DNA of 64,000 nt from Prorocentrum cordatum (Eukaryota > Sar > Dinophyceae > Prorocentrales > Prorocentraceae), in contig CAUYUJ010003687.1 in the NCBI GenBank assembly GCA_963575745.1, positions 12,501 through 76,500 of the forward strand. The letters run 5' to 3'. The translations under genes were made by a program, and so were the position numbers. Of the stretch, positions 49,152-60,115 are shown in pieces. Each line of letters starts with the position of its first letter. Within the stretch, counting starts at the first letter, position 1. The notes beneath the pieces are model-generated. The model did no database searches. It was given only the letters and a program-made list of their open reading frames with translations, and was not told the origin of the DNA.

Positions 49152-51700
49152 CATGTTGGAACCTGCCGGAGCAGCGCGAAAGCCTCCGGAGGGCCCCGAG
49201 ACGCTTCAAGTCGGTCACAAAATGGCCAGCAAAACATATCTACAGCATAGATTCTCATCTGTCGGGCAGGCCACGCCCAGGCGCGTAGGACTTCGCAAAC
49301 CAGGGAGTGCGTTCGCCCTGCCCCTTGAGACGAGCGAGTGGTGCAGCTGGAACTCGGCGCGCGCCGGGCGCGCCATGGGGGGTTCGTTGATCGAAAAATG
49401 CCGCGAAGCGCGCGTCTGCGTCGCGCGGAGGCGCGTGGCTCGCGCGGCAGAGCGTGCGGGATGCGCCCGGTAATTGAGCATGGCATCGCTGTGCTTCAAA
49501 AAGGTGGGGGCGCGCGGGTGGTTCTCAAGCGATTGCGGGCGCGTTCTCTCGTCGGCCCCCTGGCCGGGACAGAGCAAGACAATGGCGGGCCCCCTTCGGG
49601 GGGGGGGGAAGTGGGAGGGCGACGAATGGGGCAGCGGAAATGTCGCGATTTTCGGCGCCGCGCCGCCCTCCTGAGGTTGGGCCGGCATCCCCCGGAAAAT
49701 ACATGCGCTCGTGGATGGGCCGGCGCGCCCAAGCGCTGTCTTGCGCGGGCGGCCGCGACTCCGCCTCCAGCGGCCATCGAGGATCCTTGAAGGGGGGGAT
49801 TGGTCTCTGATCGAGTGCGGCGGGATTGCGGGGGCCAATTCCCGAATGTCAAGATTGGCGGGGGCGACAAACATTTGTTGCTTCAGTGCGCGACCAGAGA
49901 CTCATGGCCAGCGGCGAGAAGAGACGTCGCGCGAAAGTGCCGCTTTTTGAACCATCAGGTTGGAGACCTATCAAACTCTCCCGGGCCCGAGCCGCCAGGG
50001 GCCTTGCCCTGGGCCCCTCGCGGGCGGGGCGCCCTCGCTGCAGCCGCGCTGCTGCGAAGGGGGGGGCGTCGATTGCGACGTTCGGGGGCGCGGCAAGGTG
50101 GGGGAGAGCGCGGTCGTCGCGCCCTTCCCATTAAAAGGGCGGTTTCAGCTCGGCCCCGAGCCCCCCCCCCCCCCCACGCCCGGCAAAAGGGGCGGGGGCG
50201 GGGCTTCGGAAGCGCCCCCCCTCGATCCCAACCTCTTCCATCGGCGGGCTTTCCGGGGCCGGGGGGGCCCGAGCTGCGGGGGGGGGGGGGCGATGGCCAG
50301 CCTGGGCACCCCGAGGGGGGAGGGGGGCTTCGGAAACTCGCCCCCCCCCGCCCCTTCCGCAGCTGCGATTGCCGTGCCGAGAGGGTGGGTGCCAAAGCAA
50401 CCCCCTTCCTCTCCGGGCCAAAGGTCGGCGCGGGCCCCCCGCGGAAAGAGGGCGGGGCTTCGGGGCTATCGCCCATGTATCATTCCCGGGGCCCGAGGTC
50501 AGCTGTGGCTTCCTTTTCGAAGGGGGGCGCTTCGGAAGCTGCCCCCCTTCGCTGAGCTCGCCTTGCCGGGGAGGGGAGAGGGGGGGGGGGTCGCGCCCCG
50601 AAGCTGCCCCCCCGCTCTTTCTGCGCGGGGCGACGCGCCGCGCAGCCCCAGCTGCGGGCTGCTCCTCCGTGGCGGCCGCCGGGGCCGCGCCCCGCGAAGC
50701 GCGAGCCCGGGCGGCCGCGTGGCCGCTGTCGCGCAGACGCGCGGGCCACGGCCGCCCAGGCACCAGCTGGCCCGAGGCGTCGGCGCGGGCTGCCGCCGCC
50801 CCTCGGGTCGGAGGGCGCCAGGTCGGAGGTTCATTTCTTTTCGCGGACGGGATGGCGTTGCCGAAGGGGGCGGCGGGGGTGTCGAAGGCGTTTTTTTGCC
50901 CGGGTTTCATTCGTGCTCGGCTCTGCAGGGGGGCGGGTGAGGGCCTCGGAAGCCGCGCCGCCCCTCGCCCTGGCGGCCCATGGGCCCCCCTCCTCCTGGT
51001 GGGCCGACGACGCGCCGGACGCCCTGGGGCGTCTTTCTGGCGGGCGCCCTGGCACGTCGCGAAATGCGAAATTCGTCGGCGCGCGTGACGTCTCTGCGGC
51101 GGCCTTTCCAGCAGCGGCCCCTGGAGCCATGGGGCGTCAGATCTGGGGCGAGATGGCCGCCGAGCGCGCGAGCCGCGCTCGCGGGGCGCGCGGGCGCGAC
51201 GTGCGGGCCAGTTCGCCGACGCTTCCCAGGGGCCTGGCCATGCGCCGATGCCCTCACAGTGCCCCCATCCAGCCGGGAGCGCCCAGGCTGACGGGAGGAG
51301 AAGGAATTCGGTCGCCCCTCGCGCGCCCGCGGGCTCAGCGCGCGCAGGATCGCGGACCCCCCCCTCGCGCGCGGCCGCGCCCACGCGCCAGCCTGCGTCC
51401 GCGAGCGCCAGAGCGACCTGGGGGGCCGCGTCGCTCGAGCGACCGGCAGGTTTTACTTGGAGGGCCCGACTTGGGAGTTGCAGTCGAGGCAGGTTTGCCG
51501 CCAGCGCCCGCGGCTGCATCGAGGGCTAGCTCGTCGTCCTGCGCTGGGGTTCAGGGTGGCGGTTCGGGCAATTGTGCTGCTGGGCGGCAGAGTTTCGGGT
51601 TCGGGCAATTGCGTCGCCTGGCCGGGATTGCGAGCCAGCCCAGTGACAGGGGCGGCGCCGAGACGAACGGCGCGACTAACCACCGACGCATCGGCCGGCA
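49152..51700. other. Very GC-rich, G/C-tract sequence without recognisable genes
   Basis: Many G or C runs of 7-12 bases (for example 50161-50176 and 50278-50290). Open frames exist on both strands in several registers simultaneously, as expected of 70 percent GC DNA. I find no domain or motif. Confidence 0.5.
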
Positions 51701-54450
51701 ATGCGACCCCCTCCGATTGGATTCGCTTTGACACCGCCACGTCGCCACAAGCGCTGCGCGGTGGCCCGCGTGAGACGCGCGCGAGAAGTGCGCCAGCTGC
51801 GCCCCGGGCGGTGGCGCGCCGCCGAAGAGGAGATGGCGCGAGCACTACGCGCGGCCAACGTTGCTCGGGACATCCTCGACCTCATCTCCACGGTGGCCAG
51901 AAACTGTAGTACACGACGTAAGTCGCAACCAGGGGCACGCCAAACCATGCCCACATTCCGCCTCTCGACGCGATTTATCGAGCACGCCGAGCGCGATATC
52001 CCTCACCACAAGGACCGCGTGATCACGCGCTTGATCTGCTGCGCCTCGCGATGGCGCAACGGCCAGGATATCGATTCCAGGCGCGACGCGACGCTGCTCG
52101 CTGCCGCCGACCGACCGCGGGTCCAATTATCCGGCGCGATGGAGAAGTTCATCGTGGGTGGCGAGGGCGGCGCGGCCCCGACGCGCTTCCTGGAGAAGAT
52201 GAAGAGGCGAACAGTTCAGGTGGATATCAGAGCTCCGCGACAGCACGATCGTTTCATCGAGCGCCGCGGGGCTATAGACTGCGCCATGCACTTCGCGCCG
52301 CAGAGGGGCAGCTAGAGCGCGAAGGTGTCGCCGCCAACTTCGACTCTATGCTTGCCCAGGCAATGCGCGCGGGCAACGGACTCGCCCGCGTTGGCGGCGC
52401 TGCGCCGCGCGACGTCGCCATCGGAAGGCAGCCCCCTATGCTGCCACCACTGGGAGCAGACGAGTCGGGCGAGGCAGCTGGCGATTGCGTCGCGGGCGCG
52501 GGCCCCGCTGCTGGGCTGGCAGCGCAGCCCGGCCGATTGCAGCGGCGAGTCCGAAAAATCGCATTGCAACGCGTGTCGAGTCGGCCCGCGCCCTCGCGGC
52601 AGCCGCGCTCGCCGCGGCGCCCAGACAGAGTCGCTTAAAGTTGGCGATCAGGCAGAGATCCATGGGCCACCCAGCACATAGGGCGCATCTGGCTGGGCGG
52701 GCCCTGGGGCCATCGCGTCTGTCGGCCTGGCTCCAGGCGAGGTTGCAATCGAGTGCCGCCGAGCCGACGTAGTTTGCAGGCTGCAGGACGCCATGCCGTT
52801 TACCGGTGCCGTCTTCGACGACGTGGGCACCTGCTTGGCAAGAGTCGGCCTGGCCTGGGACCGAGCGGGGGGAATGTCTGGAGCACGTCGTTCTGGGCTC
52901 TGGCACCAGGGCCTTCGGCCACCGGCAGGACGTAGTGGGCGTTCAGATCACCGCGCAGACGCGGCCACGTCCAGACATCCTCGAAGCTCTACGCCGCGTA
53001 TTTTGCAGATGCTTTCATCTGCCAGGCGTTCGTGCCGCGCGTCTGCTGCGCAGCCAGAAATGCGGGGGATTGGCCCGGCTGCGCCCGCAGCCTAATCTTG
53101 CGGGGCCCTCAGAGTCCAGGTGACATTCAGCAGAGGCACCTCGACGGCGTCAAGTTCGACGCCTGCGCCCTCGTCGGCGAGCAGTGGAAGGGCGCCCGCG
53201 TCATCTAGTTCGACTTGGGCGACGCGACGCTCGTGGCAGCAGACGCAGGACCAGGTCCAGATGGGGCGTTCGACGATTGCTTCAACGACGCTCCAGAGGA
53301 CGCTGCCAGCACCTCTGAAGGGGGCCCCCATCAGCAATGTCGGCCATGCCGGAGGAGACCGCCAGCGACTTTTCTGGCAACATCCAGCAGGTGACGTTGG
53401 CGGCTTGGCGTGAATTTCGAAGAGGCAGAAGATCTGGCCCTGGAGCTTGCGGAGCCGGAGAGCGACGACAGCCCGCAGATGTCCTGCGCTGCTGTCGAGG
53501 ACGCCGCGGCCGGTCTTGGCCGCGGACCACGCGAGTGGCCCCAGCCTCTCAGTGCCAGCGCCAAGGCATGTACTCCACCGCTGATATTTGACCGATACCG
53601 CCGATGATCCCATTTTTGGAGGTACGGTTTTTCTGTTGGCGGATCCAACGCGTAAGTTGATATTACATATGCGTTTCAGAACAGACGTTGCACTCCATCG
53701 CCCTCAACTGCGATTGAGCCGTGGATGCAGGTCAGGTCGACGTAGTCGCATGATGAAGCGCGAGCAACAATTCAATGCTTACCAGCCAATCGGGACCGAA
53801 CCCACCGCGCCTCTGGAGAGTGTCGAGGGCTGCGGCCCGCGGCAGCCCCTGGACGGGCGCGCGTTGATTTCCTTGTTGGGCGCGGGCAGAAGTGAGATGA
53901 ACCAACGTATGCCAGCGCTCTCATTGCCTGCGTGTCCAGACAGGGAATTGCAGGTCCGCGCTCGCCCCTCAGGGCCTGGTCTCGTTCCGAACAAACACTG
54001 CTGTCCATTTAAACATTTTGCGCGGTGTGCCTTTGGAGGCCTCGCGATGGCCATCGGGGATTCCTTGCAGCGCGAGGCGGTGCGAGCATCGCGCGGGCGC
54101 GTTGGCGGGTGATCTCGCTATCTGATTGGCGCGGCTGGTGTTTTTTCGTGATTTTCGTTTTGCGCGTGCAATGTGCCCGACGTGGCCACTGTGCCTCGCG
54201 CGCCTGGCGCCCCGCTGGTTTGCCTGGCGCGCGCGCGCGGTGCGCGCGCTTGCCGCCGTTAGCCTTCGATGTATGTTTGCCTTTGTCCCCTGCCCTCCCG
54301 CATTTTGGGCCCTCGCTTTGAATTCGCGGCGCTTCGCGCCGCATCCTTTCTCCTCTACTCTCCCCCCCTCACCTCGCCCTCCTCTTCCTGATCCTCCTCC
54401 TCCCCGCTTCGTTCCCTCATCGCCCATCCCCTTCCATCTTGCGCGGTGGG
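51701..54450. other. Low-copy sequence with discontinuous coding-like patches
   Basis: A plus-strand frame at 51701-52315 includes MARALRAANVARDILDLIST and FRLSTRFIEHAERDIPHHKD. Another frame near 52310-52440 has LEREGVAANFDSMLAQAMRA. The protein-like look switches frame within a few hundred bases. Around 53100-53600 short acidic stretches appear in yet other frames. No family is recognised; decayed coding sequence or chance are both possible. Confidence 0.3.
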
Positions 54451-54469
54451 TTTTCGGTTTGTAGCCGCG

Positions 54470-55560
54470 ACGAGGCAATTTCAGCACGCCCGTCACGCCG
54501 CACGCTGTACGTTGTCCCCGCGCGGATTTTCATTGAAAGTCCCCGTGGCGCAAATCCCATGCCGATGTCGCGACAAGTCTAGCACGCGTTATGGCCCCGT
54601 GCGCATCCTTGCCGACGCGTCGCGGTCGCGCGCCGCCTCGCCGACCATGCCAAAACCATTTTCACAAGGTCGGTCGCCCCAGAAGGAGCTCAACCGAAAT
54701 CCCGCAGAGCACAGGCCGCACGCCGCCGCCCAGACTCTTTGAGGGCCGTTTCTCTCGCGGTTCGCGTCTCCATATTTTTTGGAGTTTCATTGAAAGCCCC
54801 TTGTGGCACAGGCCGCGAGCCGCGTTCGGGCCATTTCAAAACGCCCGCCACGCCATTCGTGGCCCCATAGGGAATTTTGTGGGATAGGCCGTTTGCCACT
54901 GCCTAGACCGTTTTAGTTCATTCAATGCACGGTTCGCGGACACCCGCGGAGCTGTGCCAAATTTATGGATGTTGCGCAGGACGCGTGCCACCGCGCGGAC
55001 CGTCGCAGCGCGCCCATCGAACGGTTCGTCGCCGAATCATACGAAACCCCATCGAAGGCGTTTGTAGCGCAGGGCGCATGCTGCCGCTCAGACTCTTTTA
55101 AAACGCCAGCCATGCGTTTCGTGGCAACATAAAGGGGTTCCGCCGAAAACGCTGGTGACACAGGCCGCACGTCGTCGCCCGGGCCATTTCCGCGGCCGCA
55201 TGAGGAAACTCCACTGCAGGGTCGTCAGGCACAAACCGCACGCCGCCACCCAGACCATGTAGCACGCACCCCATCACGGTTCGTGGCCCCGTAGGGAACT
55301 CTGCCGAAGGCGTTTGTGGCACATGCCGCACTGCGCCGCACAGACCATTTCAGCACGCGGCCAACGTGTTTTGTTGCCAAATGTGGAGCACAGACCGCAA
55401 GCCGCCGCCCCAAGCCAATTCAGCGCTGCCTCGCACGATTCGTGGGCCCATTGGGAGTTCAACCGAAGGGTTTCGCGGCGCAGGTTGTTTGCCGCCACCC
55501 AGACCATGTAAGCACAGTCTTCACCCGCTTGGTGGCTTCATGGGGAGCTCCACCAGAGGC
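54470..55560. repeat. ~90-bp degenerate satellite, block 1
   Basis: About ten diverged copies of a unit resembling TTCGTGGCCCCATAGGGAAC, TCCGCCGAAGG, GTAGCACAGGCCGCACGCCG and CAGACCATTTCAGCACGC. The first few copies are the most diverged. Confidence 0.8.
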
Positions 55561-56055
55561 CGCTGTGGTAAATTTCGCATGCGGTCTCATTGTGTTCGCG
55601 CGTGTCGGGCGGTCTTGTCTATTTTCGCGCTGCCTTCAGAAAGTGTTGGCTCTTTCGCTAGGTTCAATCTGTATTGGAGGGGCAGAAGGGAGACGTCGGA
55701 AAAACCAGACCAGCACGATGAGGACGATCGATGGCGGGGTCACTAGTTGAAGGGTGACGCGGGCGAGGGGCGCCTCCGATGAGGGGCATTCAGAGTATTT
55801 TTGTTAGCACGTGGGCGAGCAGTGCCTCACAGTTACAACATATTTTGGTGAGGCTCGGAGCTGTCACAGTGCGTGGGCGGACGGCATTGGAGGCAGGATC
55901 GACGAGGGGGGCGTAGGAGCAGAAACGAGGGGGAACGTGGGGGAGAGACAGGGGCGGCGGGCAGGGCAGGGGGGGGGCAGAGGGCTCTGCGGGGAAGCCC
56001 ATGGAAGGCTCCGCGAGGGCTCCCATGGGCCCGCGGTGGGTCCGGACTCCCCCGC
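55561..56055. other. Unassigned sequence between satellite blocks
   Basis: G-rich at 55900-55985; no gene is recognised. Confidence 0.5.
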
Positions 56056-56137
56056 CCGCGGTGGGTCCGGACTCCCCTCGGCATCGTTTTTTTACACGTC
56101 TGGGAGGCCTGCCGAGGGGAGTCCGAGCCCACCGCGG
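56056..56137. repeat. 28-bp-arm inverted repeat (hairpin)
   Basis: Left arm 56056-56083 (CCGCGGTGGGTCCGGACTCC onward) pairs with 56110-56137 at 26 of 28 positions, with a 26-base loop containing seven T. Further direct copies of GGTGGGTCCGGACTCCCC lie at about 56034 and 56161. Confidence 0.85.
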
Positions 56138-56785
56138 CCCCCAAGGGCGCTCCCGCGGCGGTGGGTCCGGACTCCCCTCTGCAGTGGTTTTTGACATGTC
56201 CGGAGGGGCCTGGCGCGGGCTCGGCATGGCCCCCCAGGGCTCTCGAGTCCGTTGCGACTGGGGATCCAAAGCGCTGTCTGGGTCCCAGAGTTGTCGTGTC
56301 GTTGGGGGCATGGGCGGGGGAGTCAACCGATGCTGCCTCCAGATTATGACACTGGGTGTGCGAAAATGAGCTGATGGAGCCTGCGCGGGGCCTGCAGTGG
56401 GCCGTCATGGAGCTGTCTTGATGTCTTGCATCAGTGCCATATCAGGATTTTGTGTTTTTTCTCTCGGGGGCGTCTTGGCGACTGCCTGGTGCCCCATGGG
56501 GGATCAAGGGAAGGTCTTGGTTTGCGTTGCCGCGGACTCGGCTTGTCTTCGAGCCGTCCTTCGCCTGCCTTGGAGGCGACGCGGAGGCATGTGAGCCATC
56601 GGAAGAGTAGTGCGATGGAGCTCTTGGAGGCCGTCGTTTTGTTCTAATTATCCTGTCTGTTGGGTCCTCGTTGTGAGCCCGCAGCGCTGAGCGCCTCCTC
56701 TCCTGTCTTCCCCCCCTCTACCGCCGCCTCCTACTCCAAGCCGCTTCAGCTCCTCTTCGTATATTTTTTTTTGCATGGTGGATCT
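56138..56785. other. Unassigned sequence
   Basis: No repeats or genes are recognised apart from the extra hairpin-arm copy at about 56161. Confidence 0.5.
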
Positions 56786-56789
56786 TCGC

Positions 56790-57960
56790 TTTGTCTCCGC
56801 CAATGCAGTTTCCGCACGCCGTCCGAACGATTCGTGGCCCCATAGGGCCCCGCCGAAGGCCTCCGTAGCACAGGCCGCTTTCCGCTGCCCGATGCCAATT
56901 CAGCACGCACCCCACACGGTTCGCGGTCGCATAAGAAGGTGACACCGAAGATTCTCGTAGCAAAGGATGCGTGCCGCCGCTTAGACCATGTCAGCACACC
57001 CTTCGTTCGGTTCGTGGCCCCATAGGATGCTTCGCCGAAGTCTTTTGTAGCTCGGGCCGCTTGCCGCCGCCCAGACAACTTACGCACTCCCCTCGACCAG
57101 TTCGTGGCCGCATTGGAAGTTCCACCGGGGGCCCTTGTAACACAGGCCGCCTGCCGCCGCGTAGTCCACTGAAGGTCTTGCTTCGCACCGCTCGTGGCCC
57201 CAAAGAGAACCCCGCCCAGGTTTTTTTTGGCATAGGCCGCATGCTGCCGCCCAGACCGCTTCACTGCTGTATTCGCACGATTCGTGGCACCATGGGAAGT
57301 TCGGCCGAACATTTTTGTTATTGCGCAGGCTGCGTGCTTCCGGCCATACATGTTCAAATCAATTATCGCGCGCGTCGTGGCCTCATTGAGGTTAACGCTG
57401 AAAGTTGCTGTTGCGCGCGCCGCACGCCGTCGCCGAGAGCATAGCAGCACGTTTTCACGCGGCTCGTGGCTCCACAGGATGCAACGCAGATGGCTTTTGT
57501 GGCACAGCCGCTTGCCCGCCCAATCCACTTCAGCACCCCCTCACACTGTTCGTTGCCCCACAGGGAGCTCGACCGAAGTTTGTCGTTCCAGCACAGGCCG
57601 CACGCCGCTGCCCAGGCCATTTCATGTTTTAGCTCTTGCAATTCGTGGTCTCATACGGAACCTCGCCGAAGGCCCTTGTAGCGCAGGCAACTTTGCGTTG
57701 TTTGGGCCATATCAGCACGCCCTGACACGGTTTGTGTTCCCATAGGGAACGTCGCCAGAGGTTTTGAAGCACTGCCGCCGCCGAGACCGTTTCAGTCCTT
57801 TCTTCATTCGGTTCGTGGCATCATAGGGAGCTCCACCGCCGGCCATTGTAGCACAGGCCGCGCGCCGCCGCCCGGACCATGTCAGTACAGTCTTCATACG
57901 CTTCGCTCGTGGCCTCCAAGGGGGGTGTACCGAGGGTTTTTGCGGCACACTTCGCATTCG
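56790..57960. repeat. ~90-bp degenerate satellite, block 2
   Basis: About 13 copies of the same unit as block 1. CGTGGC-C-CATAGGG words recur near 56831, 57015, 57105, 57194, 57285, 57377, 57468, 57560, 57645, 57735, 57815 and 57910. The 90-bp period keeps the minus strand open; there it would encode a ~30-residue repeat with GATNR and AACATK motifs (minus-strand frame 57528-56746). Confidence 0.85.
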
Positions 57961-58635
57961 GGCTCGATGTGCTAGTTTGTGTTGCATGCGCGCTGCGTTC
58001 TTCAAGGGTCTGCCTCTTCGCAAAAATAAGTATGTGAGTCCGGGTTCGTCGTGGCGCTTTTCTGCGAATGCGTGGAGCTGCTCCCTGAAAGAAGACGAGT
58101 CTCGCGTTTGGACGGCCTGCAATGTCAGTCATGCCAACCTTGCAGCGCGCACCCTCTTGAACCTAGCGTGAGACGTGCCTTCACCGTCAGCTCCGACCTT
58201 GGGCGAGACACGCGCGGCGCTGCAGACATTCCGCAAAGCCGACTTCACCACGAGTGTGCGGGAGGCGCGCTAATCGCAAATAGTTGGGTACGCCATTGCC
58301 AGACGCGCAACAAAACGCAACATTGGTTGCATCGCTGCGCGACGAAAGCGTAAAACCGTGCTCCGGCCGAAAGCATTACATGACAGCAACACCGTGACAC
58401 ATGATGCAGCCAACTCTGACCACCGTCGGGGGACGCGGTGGGTTCGGTCCCGATTGCTTGGTAGTTTCTCAACAATTTGGTGTTGCAAACGGTAATGATG
58501 GCGCATTATACAGCGCGCGAATGTAGTCCTATGCGTTCGCGTTCTACGTTGAGGCCCTTCGCCCCGGCTCCCGAGCCATCCGCTTGAGGGTTCAGACCGG
58601 GGTCTAGATGTGCATATTAGCAAGAGCGTGTTCTA
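57961..58635. other. Unassigned sequence
   Basis: GGGTTCGGTCCCGATTG at about 58438 is shared, in reverse orientation, with about 53790-53815. No gene is recognised. Confidence 0.45.
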
Positions 58636-58639
58636 CCGC

Positions 58640-58902
58640 TGCTGGCGGAAAACCGGGGGGGGGTCACTGGGGGTTCCCAACCCGCCCCCCCCCCCCCCCC
58701 CCCCGCCTCGAAAACCGAGGGGGGGTCACTACCTGTGCGAACCCCTCCAACCCCCCCCCCCAGAGAGTCCATCATGAAGGGGGGGGGGGGCGCTGCCGGT
58801 TCGAGCCCCCCCCTTCGAAAACCGAGGGGGGCCACTACCGTTTCGAACCCCCCCCAACCCCCTCCCCCCCTCGCCGCCGGCAAACGATTCCCGCTCCTCG
58901 GG
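58640..58902. repeat. G/C-tract inverted repeat, left arm
   Basis: Four imperfect units of a C/G-tract sequence containing CGAAAACCGAGGGGGG, CACTACCG and TTCGAACCCCCC, ending CGCCGCCGGCAAACGATTCC. Reverse-complement of the right arm at 59815-60115. Confidence 0.85.
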
Positions 58903-59814
58903 ACAGTTGGGCGATGCTGGGACAGTGGTGGGAACGGTGGCGGCGGGGACAGCGGCGCGGGGACAGTGGGGCAGTGGCGCGGACAGCGGTGGGGACGGTG
59001 GCGGCGGGGACAGTGGTGAAGGGGCAGCGGGACAGCGGTGGGGACAGTGGGACAGTGGTGGGAGCGGTAGTGGCGGGAACAGTGGTGAAGGCGGTGGTGA
59101 GGGCAGTGGTGGGACAGTAGTACAGTGGGGAAAGTGATGGGGACAGTTGGACAGCGATGGGGACAGCGGGGACGGTGGACAGCATAGTGGGACAGCGGCG
59201 GGACAGTGGGACAGTGGTGGGTGCACTGAGACAGTGGTCGGGGCAGTGGGGAAAGTGGAGAGAGTGGGGCCGTGGTGGGAAAATGGCGGGGAGAGTGGGG
59301 ACAGTGTGACGCTGGTGGGGGCACTGGTGGGGACAGCGGGGACAATTGTTGGAACTCTAAGGACAGTGGGACTGGTGTGGGGGCGGCGGTGGTGGGGACA
59401 GCGGTGTGGGGACAGTGGAAATGTGGTAGAAACAGTGGACAGTGGAGGGTCCATGGTGATGGGGGCAGTGAATGAGGGCGGTGGCGAGGACGGCGGGGCA
59501 ATGGGACAGAGGTAACAGTGGGGGCAGTGGTGGGACAGCGGGACAGTGGTGGGATTGTGGGACAGCTCAGTGGGACAGCGGCGGGGACAGCGGGACAGTG
59601 GGGACAGTGGGGCAGTGGTTGGGGCCGTGGAGAAAGTGGGGAGAGTGGAACCGCGGTGGGGGCAGCGGCGGGGACAGTGGGGGCAGCGCCACGGCGGCGG
59701 GGGCACTGGCGGGGACAGCGGGGGCGGTGGTGAGGACAGCGGGGACAGTGGTGGTGAGGACAGTGGTGCTGGGGACAGCAGTGGGGGATGTGGTGCGGAC
59801 GGTGGCAGGGGCCC
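58903..59814. repeat. GGGACAGTGG minisatellite
   Basis: About 900 bp of 9-15-bp units around GGGACAGTGG and GGTGGGGACAGCGG. It forms the loop between the two inverted arms. Confidence 0.95.
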
Positions 59815-60115
59815 GGGAGTCGTTTGCTGGCGGTGAGCGCGGGGGGGGGAGGGGGGGGGCTCGAGCCGGCAGTGGCCCCCCCGGTTTTCTGGAGGGGGGG
59901 GATACGGGGAGGGGGGTTCTAACCGGTAGTGACCCCCTCCCGGTCTTCTGGATCGAGAGGGGGGGGGGTTCGAGCCGGCAGTGGCCCCCCCCTGGTTTTC
60001 TGGAGAGGGGGGGGGTCGAACTGGCAGTGACCCCCTTCCGGTTTGCCGGAGGGAGGGGGGGCTCGAACCTGCAGTGGCCCCCCCCCCCGGTTTCCGGAAG
60101 AGGGGGGGTTAGGGG
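59815..60115. repeat. G/C-tract inverted repeat, right arm
   Basis: Begins CGGGAGTCGTTTGCTGGCGG, the reverse complement of the inner end of the left arm with three differences. Five units follow with GGTTCGAGCCGGCAGTGGCC and GGTTTTCTGGAGGGGGGG. Confidence 0.85.
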
